Of a DNA stretch of 49,681 nt, positions 1 to 8,993 are shown piece by piece. The DNA lies in contig JAUVFR010000008.1 of the NCBI GenBank assembly GCA_030594205.1, positions 1 to 49,681 of the forward strand, read 5' to 3'. How positions within the stretch are numbered: position 1 is the first letter of the stretch; every line of letters starts with the position of its first letter. The position numbers were made by a program, and so were the translations under genes. The notes below the pieces were generated by a model. It searched no databases. It was not told the origin of the DNA and was given only the letters and a program-made list of their open reading frames with translations. The DNA comes from Methanobacteriota archaeon (GTDB lineage Archaea; Thermoplasmatota; Thermoplasmata; RBG-16-68-12; JAJISG01).

Positions 1-147
1 CCCCTTCTCCTGGGCTTCTTTCTTGAACTTGTCGATGACATGCTGCTCGATGTGACCCGTGTCCAGGAGAAGCCGGCCGATGAGGGTGGACTTCCCGTGA
101 TCCACGTGCCCAATGAAGACGAGGTTCAGGTGCGGCTTTTCCGCCAT
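1..147 (-). CDS. tuf: Elongation factor 1-alpha (aEF-1A), N-terminal fragment
   Basis: This is the start of archaeal EF-1alpha, the GTPase that carries aminoacyl-tRNA to the ribosome. Only the first 49 codons lie in the window; the rest runs off the left edge. The translated start [20 protein letters not shown] contains the P-loop (GHVDHGKST) at residues 13-21, followed by the LIGRLL helix typical of the family. The ATG is at 147-145. The gene follows EF-2 on the same strand after 76 bases, which is the common archaeal order S12-S7-EF2-EF1A. No separate TATA box is obvious in the gap, so co-transcription with EF-2 is likely (inference). Confidence 0.95.
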   Translation of the reverse strand, partial: MAEKPHLNLVFIGHVDHGKSTLIGRLLLDTGHIEQHVIDKFKKEAQEKG

Positions 148-223
148 AGGATACCTTCCAATTGTCCGGCCTCGTTAGCGGGCGTGCGTATTTATTCCTT
201 TGTCAGTGGACCCAGACGACGCC

Positions 224-2422
224 CTACGCGGCGTAGTAGTTCGCATCGTAGGGTTCAGGCCGCAGGCCCTTCCGGATGCGGATCTCGGCCACGACTTCGT
301 CCTGCAAGTCCGTTGGAAGTCGCTCGAACCCGGCGTTCTCATAGGACCACAGGACGCGGCCCGCAGTCGCCGATCGGATGGCCGTGGCGAACCCAAACAT
401 CTCGGCCACGGGGGCCTTCGCGCTGATCGTTACGTCGTCCCCATCCTGCTCGATGTCCTCGATGACGGCCCGCCGGGACTGGAGTTCCGCGATGGCGGCG
501 CCCATGACCTCCTGGGAGAGGTTGAGCACCACCGTCTGCTTGGGCTCCAGGAGGAGGCGGCCCGCCAGGACCATGGCCCCGTACATCGCGGACCGGGAGG
601 CCGGGATGACCTGGGCCGGGCCTCGATGGATGGAGTCCTCGTGGAGCTTGGCGTCCACGAGCAGGACCTTCACCCCCATGCAGCGTTCCCCCGCCAGGGG
701 TCCCCGGGTCGCGGCCTCGACGAAGGCCTCCCGCACGAGCTCGATGGTCTCGTGAAGGTACTGGATGCCCTTGGTCATGTCCAGGAACATGTTGTTGTCC
801 TGGATCCAGACTACCTTGCGGGACTCTTTCTTGGACAGCCCCAACTCCCGTATGAGTTCCATGAACTCCCGTGTCTTCTTGACCCGCTGGTTCGTGGGCA
901 CCTGGCCGTCCAGAATGGCCTGAACCATGGCCTCCCCCAGGGGCTCCACCTCCAGATAGAAGCGGTTGTGCTTGTTGGGGGACTTCCCCTCGAAGGGACC
1001 CGCCCTCGTGCGGACGCCCTCGCGGTACACGACGATGGGGGGCGAGGCATCGATCTCCACCCCGTGCTCGTGGACGATGCGATATTGTGTGATCTCGAGG
1101 TGCAGCTCCCCCATGCCTGACATGAGGTGCTCCCCCGTCTCCTGGTCGATCTCCACCTGGATCGACGGATCGGCCTTCCCGATGATTCGGAGGACCTCGA
1201 CGAGCTTGGGCAGGTCTCGCGTGTGCTTGGCCTCGATGGCGACGGTCACGACGGGTTCGGAGTAGTGCACGATGCGCTCGAAGGGTATCATGTCCTTGTT
1301 GTCAGCCACGGTGGCCCCCGAGATCGCGGCCTTCAGCCCCACGATGGCGGCCACGTTCCCCGCCGTGATCTCGTCGACGCGAATGCGGTCGGCGCCGACC
1401 ACCATGTTGACGGTCTGCAGGCGTTCCGGCCTGGGCGAACCCAGGACCCACGCCTCCTGGCCCTGCCGCATGGTGCCGCTAAAGAGCCGACCGACGGCAA
1501 CCTCCCCGGCATGGGGGTCCATGATGATCTCGGTGACGACAAAGGCCACGGGTCCGTCTCCGTCCACCTCCATCATGGCCCGGGCCAACTTGGAGTCGGG
1601 AGGTCCCTTCCAGATGATGGGGATGCGGAGCTTCTGGGCGGTCAGGGGGTCCGGCATGTGTCGGATGATCATGTTGAGGACGATGCGGTGAAGGGGGGCC
1701 CGTTTGGCCAGATCCTCCACGTTTTCGTCCTTGTGGTACTGATAGACATCCTTGAACGTCAGCCCCGTCTCCTTCATGAACGGGACGGAGATGGCCCACT
1801 TCAGGGTGGCAGAGCCGAAGGCGACGTTGCCCTCTTCGACCTTCACCTGCCAGTCCTTCTTGAGCTCGTCGGGAAGGAGCTGAGCGATGCGCTTGTTCAC
1901 CCCGGCGATGATCTTGAGGAAGCGTTGCTGCATCTCGTCGGGATCGATTCTCAGCTCGTTGATGAGCCGGTCCACCTTGTTGATGAAGAGGACGATCCGG
2001 ACCCGCTCCTTCAACGCCTGCCGGATGACGGTCTCGGTCTGGGGCATCACCCCCTCGACGGCATCCACCACGAGGATCGCACCATCAATGGCCCGCATGG
2101 CCCGGGTCACATCGCCGCCAAAGTCCACGTGGCCCGGGGTGTCGATGAGGGTGATCAGATATTCGTTGCCCTCAAACTCGTGAACCATGGAGGCGACGGC
2201 GGCGTTGATGGTGATGCCGCGGGCCTGTTCCTGCTCGTCGTAGTCGAGCTCCAGCTGCTGCCCCGCGAGTTCCTCGGACATCATGCCGGCGCCGGCGATG
2301 AGGGAGTCTGATAGTGTCGTTTTCCCGTGATCCACATGCGCCACGGTTCCGATGTTTCGAATGAACTCCGGCTTGTGAATGATGGCCTGCGCCTTGCGGA
2401 CGTTGTCCTCTTTTCGTCCCAT
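224..2422 (-). CDS. fusA: Elongation factor 2 (aEF-2)
   Basis: A 732-residue translocation GTPase, full length for archaeal EF-2, which moves tRNA and mRNA through the ribosome after peptide bond formation. The G1 P-loop AHVDHGKT is at residues 28-35. The switch I segment (RGITINAA), DTPGHVDF (G3) and NKVDR (G4) follow. Near the C-terminus the segment LHEDSIHRGPAQVIPASR contains the conserved histidine (IHRGP) that archaea and eukaryotes modify to diphthamide, so this is the archaeal/eukaryotic type and not bacterial EF-G. The ATG at 2422 lies 82 bases downstream of the small unknown gene. A weak TATA-like ACCTTTAGG sits at about 2469-2477, so EF-2 may have its own promoter as well as read-through from rps12. 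Confidence 0.98.
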   Translation of the reverse strand: MGRKEDNVRKAQAIIHKPEFIRNIGTVAHVDHGKTTLSDSLIAGAGMMSEELAGQQLELDYDEQEQARGITINAAVASMVHEFEGNEYLITLIDTPGHVDFGGDVTRAMRAIDGAILVVDAVEGVMPQTETVIRQALKERVRIVLFINKVDRLINELRIDPDEMQQRFLKIIAGVNKRIAQLLPDELKKDWQVKVEEGNVAFGSATLKWAISVPFMKETGLTFKDVYQYHKDENVEDLAKRAPLHRIVLNMIIRHMPDPLTAQKLRIPIIWKGPPDSKLARAMMEVDGDGPVAFVVTEIIMDPHAGEVAVGRLFSGTMRQGQEAWVLGSPRPERLQTVNMVVGADRIRVDEITAGNVAAIVGLKAAISGATVADNKDMIPFERIVHYSEPVVTVAIEAKHTRDLPKLVEVLRIIGKADPSIQVEIDQETGEHLMSGMGELHLEITQYRIVHEHGVEIDASPPIVVYREGVRTRAGPFEGKSPNKHNRFYLEVEPLGEAMVQAILDGQVPTNQRVKKTREFMELIRELGLSKKESRKVVWIQDNNMFLDMTKGIQYLHETIELVREAFVEAATRGPLAGERCMGVKVLLVDAKLHEDSIHRGPAQVIPASRSAMYGAMVLAGRLLLEPKQTVVLNLSQEVMGAAIAELQSRRAVIEDIEQDGDDVTISAKAPVAEMFGFATAIRSATAGRVLWSYENAGFERLPTDLQDEVVAEIRIRKGLRPEPYDANYYAA

Positions 2423-2504
2423 ATGGTACCTACTGGCCTTCGAATCTCGCCAAGAGAGACGCCGGCTACCTAAAGGTTTTCACGGGGAGGGGACCGAATC
2501 AGCC

Positions 2505-2828
2505 TCAAAGCCCCGCTACGTAGGCGCGGGCCTTATGCCACTCCTCCGCAAGACGCTGATTGGCACCGTCACTCCCCCAAAGGTCCCCCAGGTCGGGCCG
2601 GGTTTCCTCGCACTTCCTGAGGAGTTCCTCGACGGTGAGGCTGTCCATCGTCTGGAGCACGAGATCCTGGTACGCTCGGATGTCGTTGGCGTGCTTCTGG
2701 ACGACCTGGTCGGCCAAGGAAAACTCCCCCCCGATCCACCGCTCCACGTACCCACGCGAAAGGGGGCGGACCCGTTGCGCCACTTTGGCCAGGGTCGCCT
2801 CCCGGGCCATGGTCACCAGCAGACTCAC
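2505..2828 (-). CDS. Small hypothetical protein between rps7 and EF-2
   Basis: A 107-residue protein of unknown function, 30 bases after rps7 and before EF-2 on the same strand. It is mainly helical and charged, with no membrane segment, signal peptide or cysteine cluster. The C-terminal half contains LRKCEETRPDLGDLWGSDG and then a helical, positively charged tail. I do not recognise the family. Its position inside a ribosomal protein/elongation factor operon suggests a translation-linked role, but that is inference from context only. An internal methionine (MAREAT, seven residues in) is an alternative start. GC-rich third positions like its neighbours support coding. Confidence 0.75.
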   Translation of the reverse strand: MSLLVTMAREATLAKVAQRVRPLSRGYVERWIGGEFSLADQVVQKHANDIRAYQDLVLQTMDSLTVEELLRKCEETRPDLGDLWGSDGANQRLAEEWHKARAYVAGL

Positions 2829-2858
2829 GCCAGCCCCCTCCGTCTCGAAAGGCGGGCC

Positions 2859-3923
2859 TCAACGAGCCGAGGCCGCGATGCGTTCCATCTCCTCCTTCTT
2901 CCCGATGGCGAAGGAGTTGATGTCCCCGTCGGCGGCCATGAGGAGCTCGTCGGCCAGACACTGGGAGGCGGACTTGGGGGTCTTGAACGTCGCCCGCACG
3001 GCCCCCGTCGTGATGTTCCGCAGAGCCAGGTCCAGCCGGCGGGCGGGCGCGACGTCCACGGCCCGGGGAACGGAGATCCCGCCGAAACGGAGGCGTGTCA
3101 CTTCCTCCCGGGGCGCCGCCTTCTCCAGGCCGTCCACCAAGACCTGGATGGGGTTCCGCTTGGCCCGCTTCTCCACGAGCGCGAAGGCGTTCTCGACGAC
3201 CTTGATCGTCTTGTTCTTCTTGCCTGTGTATCTCTCGGTGCGCATCATGTTGTTGACGAACCGCTCCACAAGGTTGACGCGCGCCTTCGTGAAGGCGCGG
3301 TTCGCCCACCGGCCTCCGGTGTGCGGCAGGTAAGTCGGGGTCAGATTCATGTACCGCTTGAGGCCAGGGTCGGCGACTTCCACCTCCCTGAAGTCCCAAC
3401 GGTTGAACAGGAGCAAGCCGTCTTCCGTCTTCGGTGGAACTTCCGGCTTCGGTTTGGGTGGAGCTTTGGGCTTGGTCTTGGGTGGAGCTTTCTTGGCCGC
3501 CGGTTTCCTCTTGGCGGGCTTTTTGACTGGGGCCTCTAGCGGAGCTTCCTCGGCGGGTTTCTTGACAGGCTTTTTCGCCGGGGCCTTCTTCTTGGGAGCC
3601 TTCTTCTCTTTCTTAGGCGCCGCCTTCTTCGCCGCGGGTTTCTTGACAGGCTTTTTCGCCGGGGCCTTCTTCTTCGGAGTCTCTTTCTTGGCCGCGAGCT
3701 TCTTGACAGGGACCTTCGTTGCCGCCTTGCTGGACGGCTTGGCTCTGGGTTTGGCCGCCGTTTTCTTGGGCTTCTCCGGGGCGGCCTTCTTTCCCGTGGG
3801 TTTCTTCTTTGCCGGCGCTCTCTTTGCGGAGCCTTTCTTCGCTGGCGTCTTCGTCTCGCTCTTGGACGTCGTCTTCGAACCCTTGGCCACCTTGGCCGCC
3901 TTGTCGGCCTCCGCCTTCGCCAA
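2859..3923 (-). CDS. rps7: Ribosomal protein S7 (uS7) with a long Lys/Ala/Pro-rich N-terminal extension
   Basis: The C-terminal ~185 residues are archaeal uS7, which nucleates the 30S head: FNRWDFREVEVADPGLKRYM, then LPHTGGRWANRAF and the conserved KNKTIKVVENAF segment. Upstream in the same open frame lie about 168 residues made almost entirely of K, A and P, resembling a histone H1 tail, with a 27-residue internal repeat (KKKAPAKKPVKKPA twice). The frame opens with TTG at 3923, five bases after the rps12 stop, so almost no non-coding space remains between the genes. A TTG codon at 3416 (residue 170), just before the S7 homology, could act as an internal start and yield a normal-sized S7. Archaeal S7 proteins usually begin at the FxxWD segment, so the extension is unusual. 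Confidence 0.93.
   Translation of the reverse strand: MAKAEADKAAKVAKGSKTTSKSETKTPAKKGSAKRAPAKKKPTGKKAAPEKPKKTAAKPRAKPSSKAATKVPVKKLAAKKETPKKKAPAKKPVKKPAAKKAAPKKEKKAPKKKAPAKKPVKKPAEEAPLEAPVKKPAKRKPAAKKAPPKTKPKAPPKPKPEVPPKTEDGLLLFNRWDFREVEVADPGLKRYMNLTPTYLPHTGGRWANRAFTKARVNLVERFVNNMMRTERYTGKKNKTIKVVENAFALVEKRAKRNPIQVLVDGLEKAAPREEVTRLRFGGISVPRAVDVAPARRLDLALRNITTGAVRATFKTPKSASQCLADELLMAADGDINSFAIGKKEEMERIAASAR
3553..3674. repeat. 41-bp direct repeat inside the rps7 extension
   Basis: Two identical 41-base copies at 3553-3593 and 3634-3674, offset by 81 bases (27 codons), encode the repeated KKKAPAKKPVKKPA block of the S7 tail. The exact nucleotide identity suggests recent duplication or slippage within a low-complexity coding region. 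Confidence 0.85.
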
Positions 3924-3928
3924 AAACG

Positions 3929-4357
3929 CTACCTCACGGGCTTCTCCTTTCGCCCCCGGACGAGCTCCTCCAGCGAGACCGTGTTGACCTGGATGACCTT
4001 GTAACGCACGCCTGGGATGTCTCCATAGGACCGACCCATTCGACCGCCGATCCCCTCCACCAGGACCTCATCGTGCTCGTCGATGTAGTTGATCGCGCCG
4101 TCTCCTGGGGCGAAGGCCGTGATCTGTCGCCCGTTCTTGATGAGCTGCATCTTCACGCACTTGCGGATGGCGGAGTTCGGCTGCTTTGCCTCGATGCCGA
4201 CCTTCTCGATGACGATGCCTCGCGCCTGGGCCGCGCCCTCCAGCGGGTCGCTCTTCTCCCGGAGGCGGAGCATGCGCCGCTTGTAGTAACGGTCGCTCCA
4301 GCGGTACCGCTGCCGGTGCTTCTTCAACTTCCGGGCGGCGTGGAGGCCTCTCGCCAT
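3929..4357 (-). CDS. rps12: Ribosomal protein S12 (uS12)
   Basis: A 142-residue decoding-centre protein of the 30S subunit, normal length for archaea. The hallmark segments are [20 protein letters not shown] and, further on, [20 protein letters not shown]. It is the first gene of the translation cluster: rps7 follows after five bases, then a small gene, EF-2 and EF-1alpha. The ATG at 4357 lies 24-32 bases downstream of a strong TATA box (CTTATATAG), so the transcript is probably leaderless or nearly so. Confidence 0.98.
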   Translation of the reverse strand: MARGLHAARKLKKHRQRYRWSDRYYKRRMLRLREKSDPLEGAAQARGIVIEKVGIEAKQPNSAIRKCVKMQLIKNGRQITAFAPGDGAINYIDEHDEVLVEGIGGRMGRSYGDIPGVRYKVIQVNTVSLEELVRGRKEKPVR

Positions 4358-4380
4358 GACGGGTTTCAGAGTCGGGAGGC

Positions 4381-4389
4381 CTATATAAG
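4381..4389 (-). promoter_or_regulatory. TATA box of the rps12 operon
   Basis: On the minus strand this reads CTTATATAG, with its centre about 28 nt upstream of the rps12 ATG. This spacing predicts transcription starting at or within a few bases of the start codon. Confidence 0.8.
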
Positions 4390-4429
4390 CCTGGCTCAGC
4401 CCGCGAGCCGGTCGGGTCCGATGGCCGAA

Positions 4430-6115
4430 CTACGACGCATCGTAGTCCGTGAGGGAGGCTTGTGCTCGCTTGGACCGGGGCCGCCGGGGCACGGGCTCCT
4501 CCTCGTCCTCCTCCGGTACGAGGAAGCGCGAGGTTTCGTCGTCAAGTTTCGGCGCTGTGAAGAAGCCTCCGCCAGGCTTGCCCACGAGGATTCGTTGTTT
4601 GAGGCGTTCTCGTAGACGGTCGAGTTCCACGTGCATCTTGCGTTCCTTGCTGCGGGCGGAGTAGAGGTACGCCTCGTCCCGGCTGTCCTTGGTCACGACC
4701 ACCACGACCCTCCCCGGCCGGTCGCGACCTGTCCGACCGCGACGCTGGATGGTTCGAATCTCCGAGGGGATGGGCTCGTAAAAGACGACAAGGTCCGTCG
4801 ACGGGATGTCCAACCCCTCCTCGGCCACGGACGTGGCCACCATGACGTTGAACTCCTCCGCTTTGAACCGCTCGACCAGGTCGACCTGCTCCCTTTGCGA
4901 GAGGCCACGGTCTCCCTCCCGGTCGGCCTGTCCCACGAAGCGGAAGGGTTTGACCCCCGGGACCTGGGCGAGCTCCCGTACCATCTGGTCGGAGGTCTCT
5001 CGGTAGTGAGTGAATAGAATGACACGCGACTCCGGTTTGGAGGCGAACTGCTCTGCCATGATCTCCCGCACCTTCGCCACCTTCGGGTCCTCGGGGCGGG
5101 TCGATCGGGCCTGCTTGAACGCCTCCTGGACCTTCGGGATGCGGACCAGGGCCTTGGACGCCTTCGAGCTGTCCTCCTCGCGGGCGTCCCGCTCCAACCG
5201 GTTCGCGTAGGAGCGCAGCGCCCCGAGTCCCTGGGTCTCCAGCATTACCGAGGCGTGGTTGATTTTCAGCGCCACGGCCAGGTTCGAGGCGGCCCGGTAC
5301 AGGTGGTAGTTCTTCTCCCCCCGGGACAGGCGCTGGCTTACCCGTTTCTGCGCAGCCACAATCTCGCGTACGGTGGCCCGGCGCCGTTCCGGCAGGAACC
5401 CTCGTCGTTGGAGGTCGGACGCCACTTCTTGGAATGCCGCGCCGAGGAGGTCACGGATGCGTGCCATGGGGGGTGGGAGGGAGACGGTCACCCGCTCCAT
5501 CTTCACGTCGTGGATGTAGTTCACCACGTCCGGATCGAACTCCGTCCGGATCTCCACGCCTTCGATGCCCAGGTTGCGAGTCACCTCGAGGATGCGCTCC
5601 GGGTCGCTCCCGGGCGAGGCAGTCATGCCCATCACCAGGCCCGCCTCCCCCTTGTAGGCCTCTCCCACCTGCACGTAGGCGTAATCCCCCACGGCCCGGT
5701 GGGCCTCGTCGAAGACGACGAGACCGAAGCCCTCGAGGGTCATCCGCTCGTGCTTGAGGTCGTTGCGGACCACCTGGGGGGTGGAGACGATGACATCATC
5801 ATGGATCCACGTCCACTCCCGGTCCGCGGGGGCGACCTCCCCCGTCAAGGTGCCGACCGCGAGGTCGTCCTGGAGCCGTGCGCGAAGAAAGGTGGCGTGT
5901 TGCTCCACCAAGGGCTTTGTCGGCGCGAGGAAGAGCACCCGGCCCGCCCTCGCACGCAGTCGTTCCGCGAGGACCAACAGGGCCACGACGGTCTTGCCCA
6001 TCCCGGTGGGCAAAACGACGAGCGTGCTCCGTTCCAGGCAAACACCCGCGATGTTCACCTGGTAGGCCCGCTCCTCCAGCTCGTTGGCCACGAGGAGGGG
6101 GTTCTCGAGAAGCAC
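4430..6115 (-). CDS. hef: Hef/FANCM-type superfamily 2 DNA helicase without nuclease domain
   Basis: A 561-residue SF2 helicase related to archaeal Hef and eukaryotic FANCM, which remodel stalled forks and branched DNA. Visible motifs are PTGMGKT (motif I), STPQV (Ib), VFDEAHRAVGDYAY (DEAH, motif II), MTASPGSD (III), then in RecA2 ATSVAEEGLDIP (V) and QRRGRTGRDRPGRV (VI). An insert between the two RecA domains matches the Hef thumb-like region. Full-length Hef has a C-terminal XPF-type ERKxxxD nuclease; that is absent here and the protein ends in a charged tail. The open frame extends to 6328, but that part overlaps the metalloprotease gene. A TATA box at 6137-6142 lies 24 nt from an in-frame GTG at 6115, which I take as the leaderless start. 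Confidence 0.9.
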   Translation of the reverse strand: MLLENPLLVANELEERAYQVNIAGVCLERSTLVVLPTGMGKTVVALLVLAERLRARAGRVLFLAPTKPLVEQHATFLRARLQDDLAVGTLTGEVAPADREWTWIHDDVIVSTPQVVRNDLKHERMTLEGFGLVVFDEAHRAVGDYAYVQVGEAYKGEAGLVMGMTASPGSDPERILEVTRNLGIEGVEIRTEFDPDVVNYIHDVKMERVTVSLPPPMARIRDLLGAAFQEVASDLQRRGFLPERRRATVREIVAAQKRVSQRLSRGEKNYHLYRAASNLAVALKINHASVMLETQGLGALRSYANRLERDAREEDSSKASKALVRIPKVQEAFKQARSTRPEDPKVAKVREIMAEQFASKPESRVILFTHYRETSDQMVRELAQVPGVKPFRFVGQADREGDRGLSQREQVDLVERFKAEEFNVMVATSVAEEGLDIPSTDLVVFYEPIPSEIRTIQRRGRTGRDRPGRVVVVVTKDSRDEAYLYSARSKERKMHVELDRLRERLKQRILVGKPGGGFFTAPKLDDETSRFLVPEEDEEEPVPRRPRSKRAQASLTDYDAS

Positions 6116-6136
6116 GTCGAGACAAGGTGCTAGGCG

Positions 6137-6142
6137 TATAAA
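6137..6142 (-). promoter_or_regulatory. TATA box of the Hef-like helicase gene
   Basis: TTTATA on the minus strand, immediately after the stop codon of the upstream protease and about 25 nt from the GTG at 6115. It decides the start: the upstream part of the open frame would lie outside the transcript. Confidence 0.65.
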
Positions 6143-6143
6143 G

Positions 6144-8810
6144 TCAGTAGGGGGGGGAAGTCCGTCGCCGGCGCAGGGCCGTGAGGACCATGGCCAAGGC
6201 CAGCATGACCCCGCCGATGATGAGGGCCACGATGAAGCTCCGTCCCGAGAGGTCGAACCCGAAGCCCAGGGGCACTTGGAGGCTGAAGATGAAATCGGCC
6301 GAGCTTCCTTCGTCCATGAGGGCAACAAGGACGCCCTGATGGAGGACGCCCCGCTCCGCCAGGAGGGGCGCGCGGACGATGAGATTCAACGCGCGCTGTT
6401 GGTCGGGCCCCAATCGGTCCGCGTAGGCCGTCACGGCGATGGCGGAGGTCTCGTTTAGCCCAATGAGGGCCTCCCAGTCCAGGGGAAGACCCTCAATCAG
6501 GAAGGTGACGTTCCCCGGAACGTCACCCACGTTCACGACGAGGAACAACAAGGAAGCCGTGCCGCCGGGGATGACCTCTTCCTGGCTCTCCACGGGTTTC
6601 AGGAGGGAAACGGGCGCCAGGGGCACCCGCAGGATGACCACATCGTCGATCCACCAGCCCCCCTCCTCTGGCATCGCACCCGCGGTGGCCGTGAAGCGGA
6701 CCTGCATGCGGGCGGCCCCCTGTGCGAAGGGAGCCAGGTCCACATAGACTGGGGCCCAGTCGAGGTCGATTCCCGTGAAAGAGATCACCTCGATCCACCT
6801 CCCCCCCCCGTCGAAGGAAACCGCGACAGCCGCTCTGTCGGATTCCGGCGGATCCCCTCCGCTCTCCTCCGACGCCGTGGCAAGCTGGTACCGCTGGTAA
6901 AACAGGAGGTGAGGTACCTCCCCTCCCAGGAGAATTTCCGGGCTCGTCAGGTTGTAGAACGGATAGGCCATCGGGACCCCGAAGGTGCCGAAGTATCCGA
7001 ACCGCCACGACCGGGTGGGGCTGTGGGCGGTCCCGAAGCCCTCGCCATCCTCCACCACGTCCCACCGATGCGGGGATCCGAGGTCGTTGGAGAGGGTCCA
7101 GGCCGAGGTGTCGCCCTCCACGTCCTCCAACAGGAGATGCTCGCCGGCGACGAGGTGGACGATTCGAACGTTGTTCTCCGGGAGCTCGTCCCCCGTGACC
7201 TGGACGGCCGCTTCCACGAGATACGTGCCGCGTAGGGTGGGCGTGAAGGCAAAGGCGATGGTCCGGGTCTCCCCCTCATCGAGGAGGAGCAGGGCACGGG
7301 ACTCCTCGGTCACCAGCGCGCTCCCGTTGTACTCCTCGTAGAAAACGTCGAAGCTCAGGGAGCCGTTGGAGACGGTGGTTAGGCCGCGGTTGGTGACCCG
7401 TACGTTGACAGGGACCGACTGATTGAGCGGGACGAAGCTCGGACGGGCGACGTCGAGGACGGCCACGTCGACGACCACGCCCACGCTGATGTTCGCCTGC
7501 ATCACCGCCTGCGAGGCGCTGATGTCCGTGACCTCCCAGCCCGTACGAGCCCCGTCGTTGTCGTCGCTGCCCGGGACGGTGTCGGGGGCGAACCCCAGCG
7601 CGTCGGCCGCCCAGGCGTCCCCGGGCTGGGTGGGGTTGTCGGCGAAGAAGGTTCCGCGGCCGTCGTCCGCCTCCTCCAGATCCACCAGCCGGCGGTTTGG
7701 ATTGACGTTGCTACTGACCGTCTCGTCCACATGCCAGATGAGGAGGCCCGAGCCGGGCAGGCCCTGATCGAAGCCCAGGCGCTGTCGGTTCTCCACGATG
7801 AAGTATTCCTCGCCCCGGGGGGAGTCCTTGAGGGGGAGCTTATAGGCGACGGCGCTCGTGGCCAGGGCCGGGATCGATGCGGGGATAAGGGCGTCGTTCA
7901 CGACGGTGAAGTCCAACCACCCGAGGTGGGCCTTCGACCAGGCGGTGAAGTGGGCGGGGGTCGATCCCCGGGGGACCCCGTTCCAGGACCCCGTCCCCAT
8001 CACCCCCCACACGCCGATGCCCAGGGTGAGACCCGTTACGTCATACAAGTCGGGAAGCCCGAAGTCATGGCCGAACTCGTGGACGAAGACCCCCAGGGGC
8101 GACCCTTCCGCGGCGATGAGGTACTCGCGGATCTGGACCCCGTCCAGCACGACGCTCATCGTGGGGTGTCCGCACTGGCGGGCATCGATGATAGCCCAGT
8201 GGTGTGACCAGATTAGATTCGGACTGGCGGTGGTCTCCTGGCCGTTCCCCGCATGGACGATCACGAGGTGGTCTACCTCCCCGTTGCGGTCGGTGTCGTA
8301 TTGGGAGAAGTCGACCTCCGCGTCGGCGGCCAGGACCGCTTCGACCACAAGGCAGTACACGGGCCCGTTGGCGTCGTCGATGCCGTCGCTGCTATCCTCC
8401 CCGTAGTAGGTCATCGTCCGTCCCATCCGATTCCACTGCTGGGTGGTGGCGCCCACGATCTGGGTGGCGTTGTAGCTGTTCTCCCGATAGAAGGCATTGA
8501 GGCTGGAAGCCCCCCCGGGGGTCGCATCGAACAGGAGGTCACCGATGGCTCCAGGGCTGCGGATCGCCGTCTGGTCCGGGAAATCCACGAGGACGGCGAC
8601 GAGTTCTTCCGTGGCCTCCGTCGGACGGATGGAAACGGGCTGGGGGCCCACTTGGAGGACGAAGGGCGGGGTCGCGTACACCGCGGGGTTCGGGGGCGTC
8701 AGGAGGGGGCCCGACACCAGGACCGGTTCGGGGTCTGACACCGTTCCCGCGACCCCCAGCGGGTGGAGAAACGCGAAGAGAAGGGGGAGGAGAAGGAGGG
8801 CCCGGCGCAT
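6144..8810 (-). CDS. Secreted, membrane-anchored M6-family metalloprotease
   Basis: An 888-residue exported peptidase of the immune-inhibitor-A (M6) family. Residues 1-22 form a Sec signal peptide (RRALLLLPLLFAFLHPLGVA). The zinc site HEFGHDFGLPDLYD lies at residues 244-257, with E245 as the predicted catalytic base and the M6-type G-x-P-D extension. After the catalytic domain (about 65-440) comes a CARDB-like beta-sandwich (about 445-565) and a beta-rich region resembling MAM/lectin modules (about 570-735). A second beta domain follows, then a C-terminal membrane helix (FIVALIIGGVMLALAMVL) with an RRRR stop-transfer. The enzyme should sit on the outer face of the cell membrane and degrade extracellular protein. 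The ATG at 8810 has a TATA box about 29 nt upstream. Confidence 0.92.
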   Translation of the reverse strand: MRRALLLLPLLFAFLHPLGVAGTVSDPEPVLVSGPLLTPPNPAVYATPPFVLQVGPQPVSIRPTEATEELVAVLVDFPDQTAIRSPGAIGDLLFDATPGGASSLNAFYRENSYNATQIVGATTQQWNRMGRTMTYYGEDSSDGIDDANGPVYCLVVEAVLAADAEVDFSQYDTDRNGEVDHLVIVHAGNGQETTASPNLIWSHHWAIIDARQCGHPTMSVVLDGVQIREYLIAAEGSPLGVFVHEFGHDFGLPDLYDVTGLTLGIGVWGVMGTGSWNGVPRGSTPAHFTAWSKAHLGWLDFTVVNDALIPASIPALATSAVAYKLPLKDSPRGEEYFIVENRQRLGFDQGLPGSGLLIWHVDETVSSNVNPNRRLVDLEEADDGRGTFFADNPTQPGDAWAADALGFAPDTVPGSDDNDGARTGWEVTDISASQAVMQANISVGVVVDVAVLDVARPSFVPLNQSVPVNVRVTNRGLTTVSNGSLSFDVFYEEYNGSALVTEESRALLLLDEGETRTIAFAFTPTLRGTYLVEAAVQVTGDELPENNVRIVHLVAGEHLLLEDVEGDTSAWTLSNDLGSPHRWDVVEDGEGFGTAHSPTRSWRFGYFGTFGVPMAYPFYNLTSPEILLGGEVPHLLFYQRYQLATASEESGGDPPESDRAAVAVSFDGGGRWIEVISFTGIDLDWAPVYVDLAPFAQGAARMQVRFTATAGAMPEEGGWWIDDVVILRVPLAPVSLLKPVESQEEVIPGGTASLLFLVVNVGDVPGNVTFLIEGLPLDWEALIGLNETSAIAVTAYADRLGPDQQRALNLIVRAPLLAERGVLHQGVLVALMDEGSSADFIFSLQVPLGFGFDLSGRSFIVALIIGGVMLALAMVLTALRRRRTSPPY

Positions 8811-8834
8811 GCCGTCTGGACCACGGGCCCCCGC

Positions 8835-8843
8835 CTCTAAAAG
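8835..8843 (-). promoter_or_regulatory. TATA box of the M6 protease gene
   Basis: Minus-strand CCTTTTAGA centred about 29 nt upstream of the ATG at 8810. Confidence 0.6.
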
Positions 8844-8993
8844 GTGTCGCGTCGGTTATCGTCCGCGATTCCCCGGGAGGACCGGTGCCACCCAGCTCGA
8901 CCCTGGGATCAGGGCGTCCGGCGCCATTGTGCGGGCCAGAGAGAACACGGCCTCGGTCGGCCGCGAAGGCGTCCTTGTCCTTTCTGAGTGGCC

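Noticed and set aside
1127-2311. A 394-codon plus-strand frame opposite EF-2
   Set aside because: Pure antisense shadow of a highly conserved gene, with no recognisable domain.
3440-3920. Repetitive tract that might be a CRISPR array or tandem repeat element
   Set aside because: The repeats are low-complexity coding repeats in the S7 tail, without spacers of regular length or conserved palindromic repeats.
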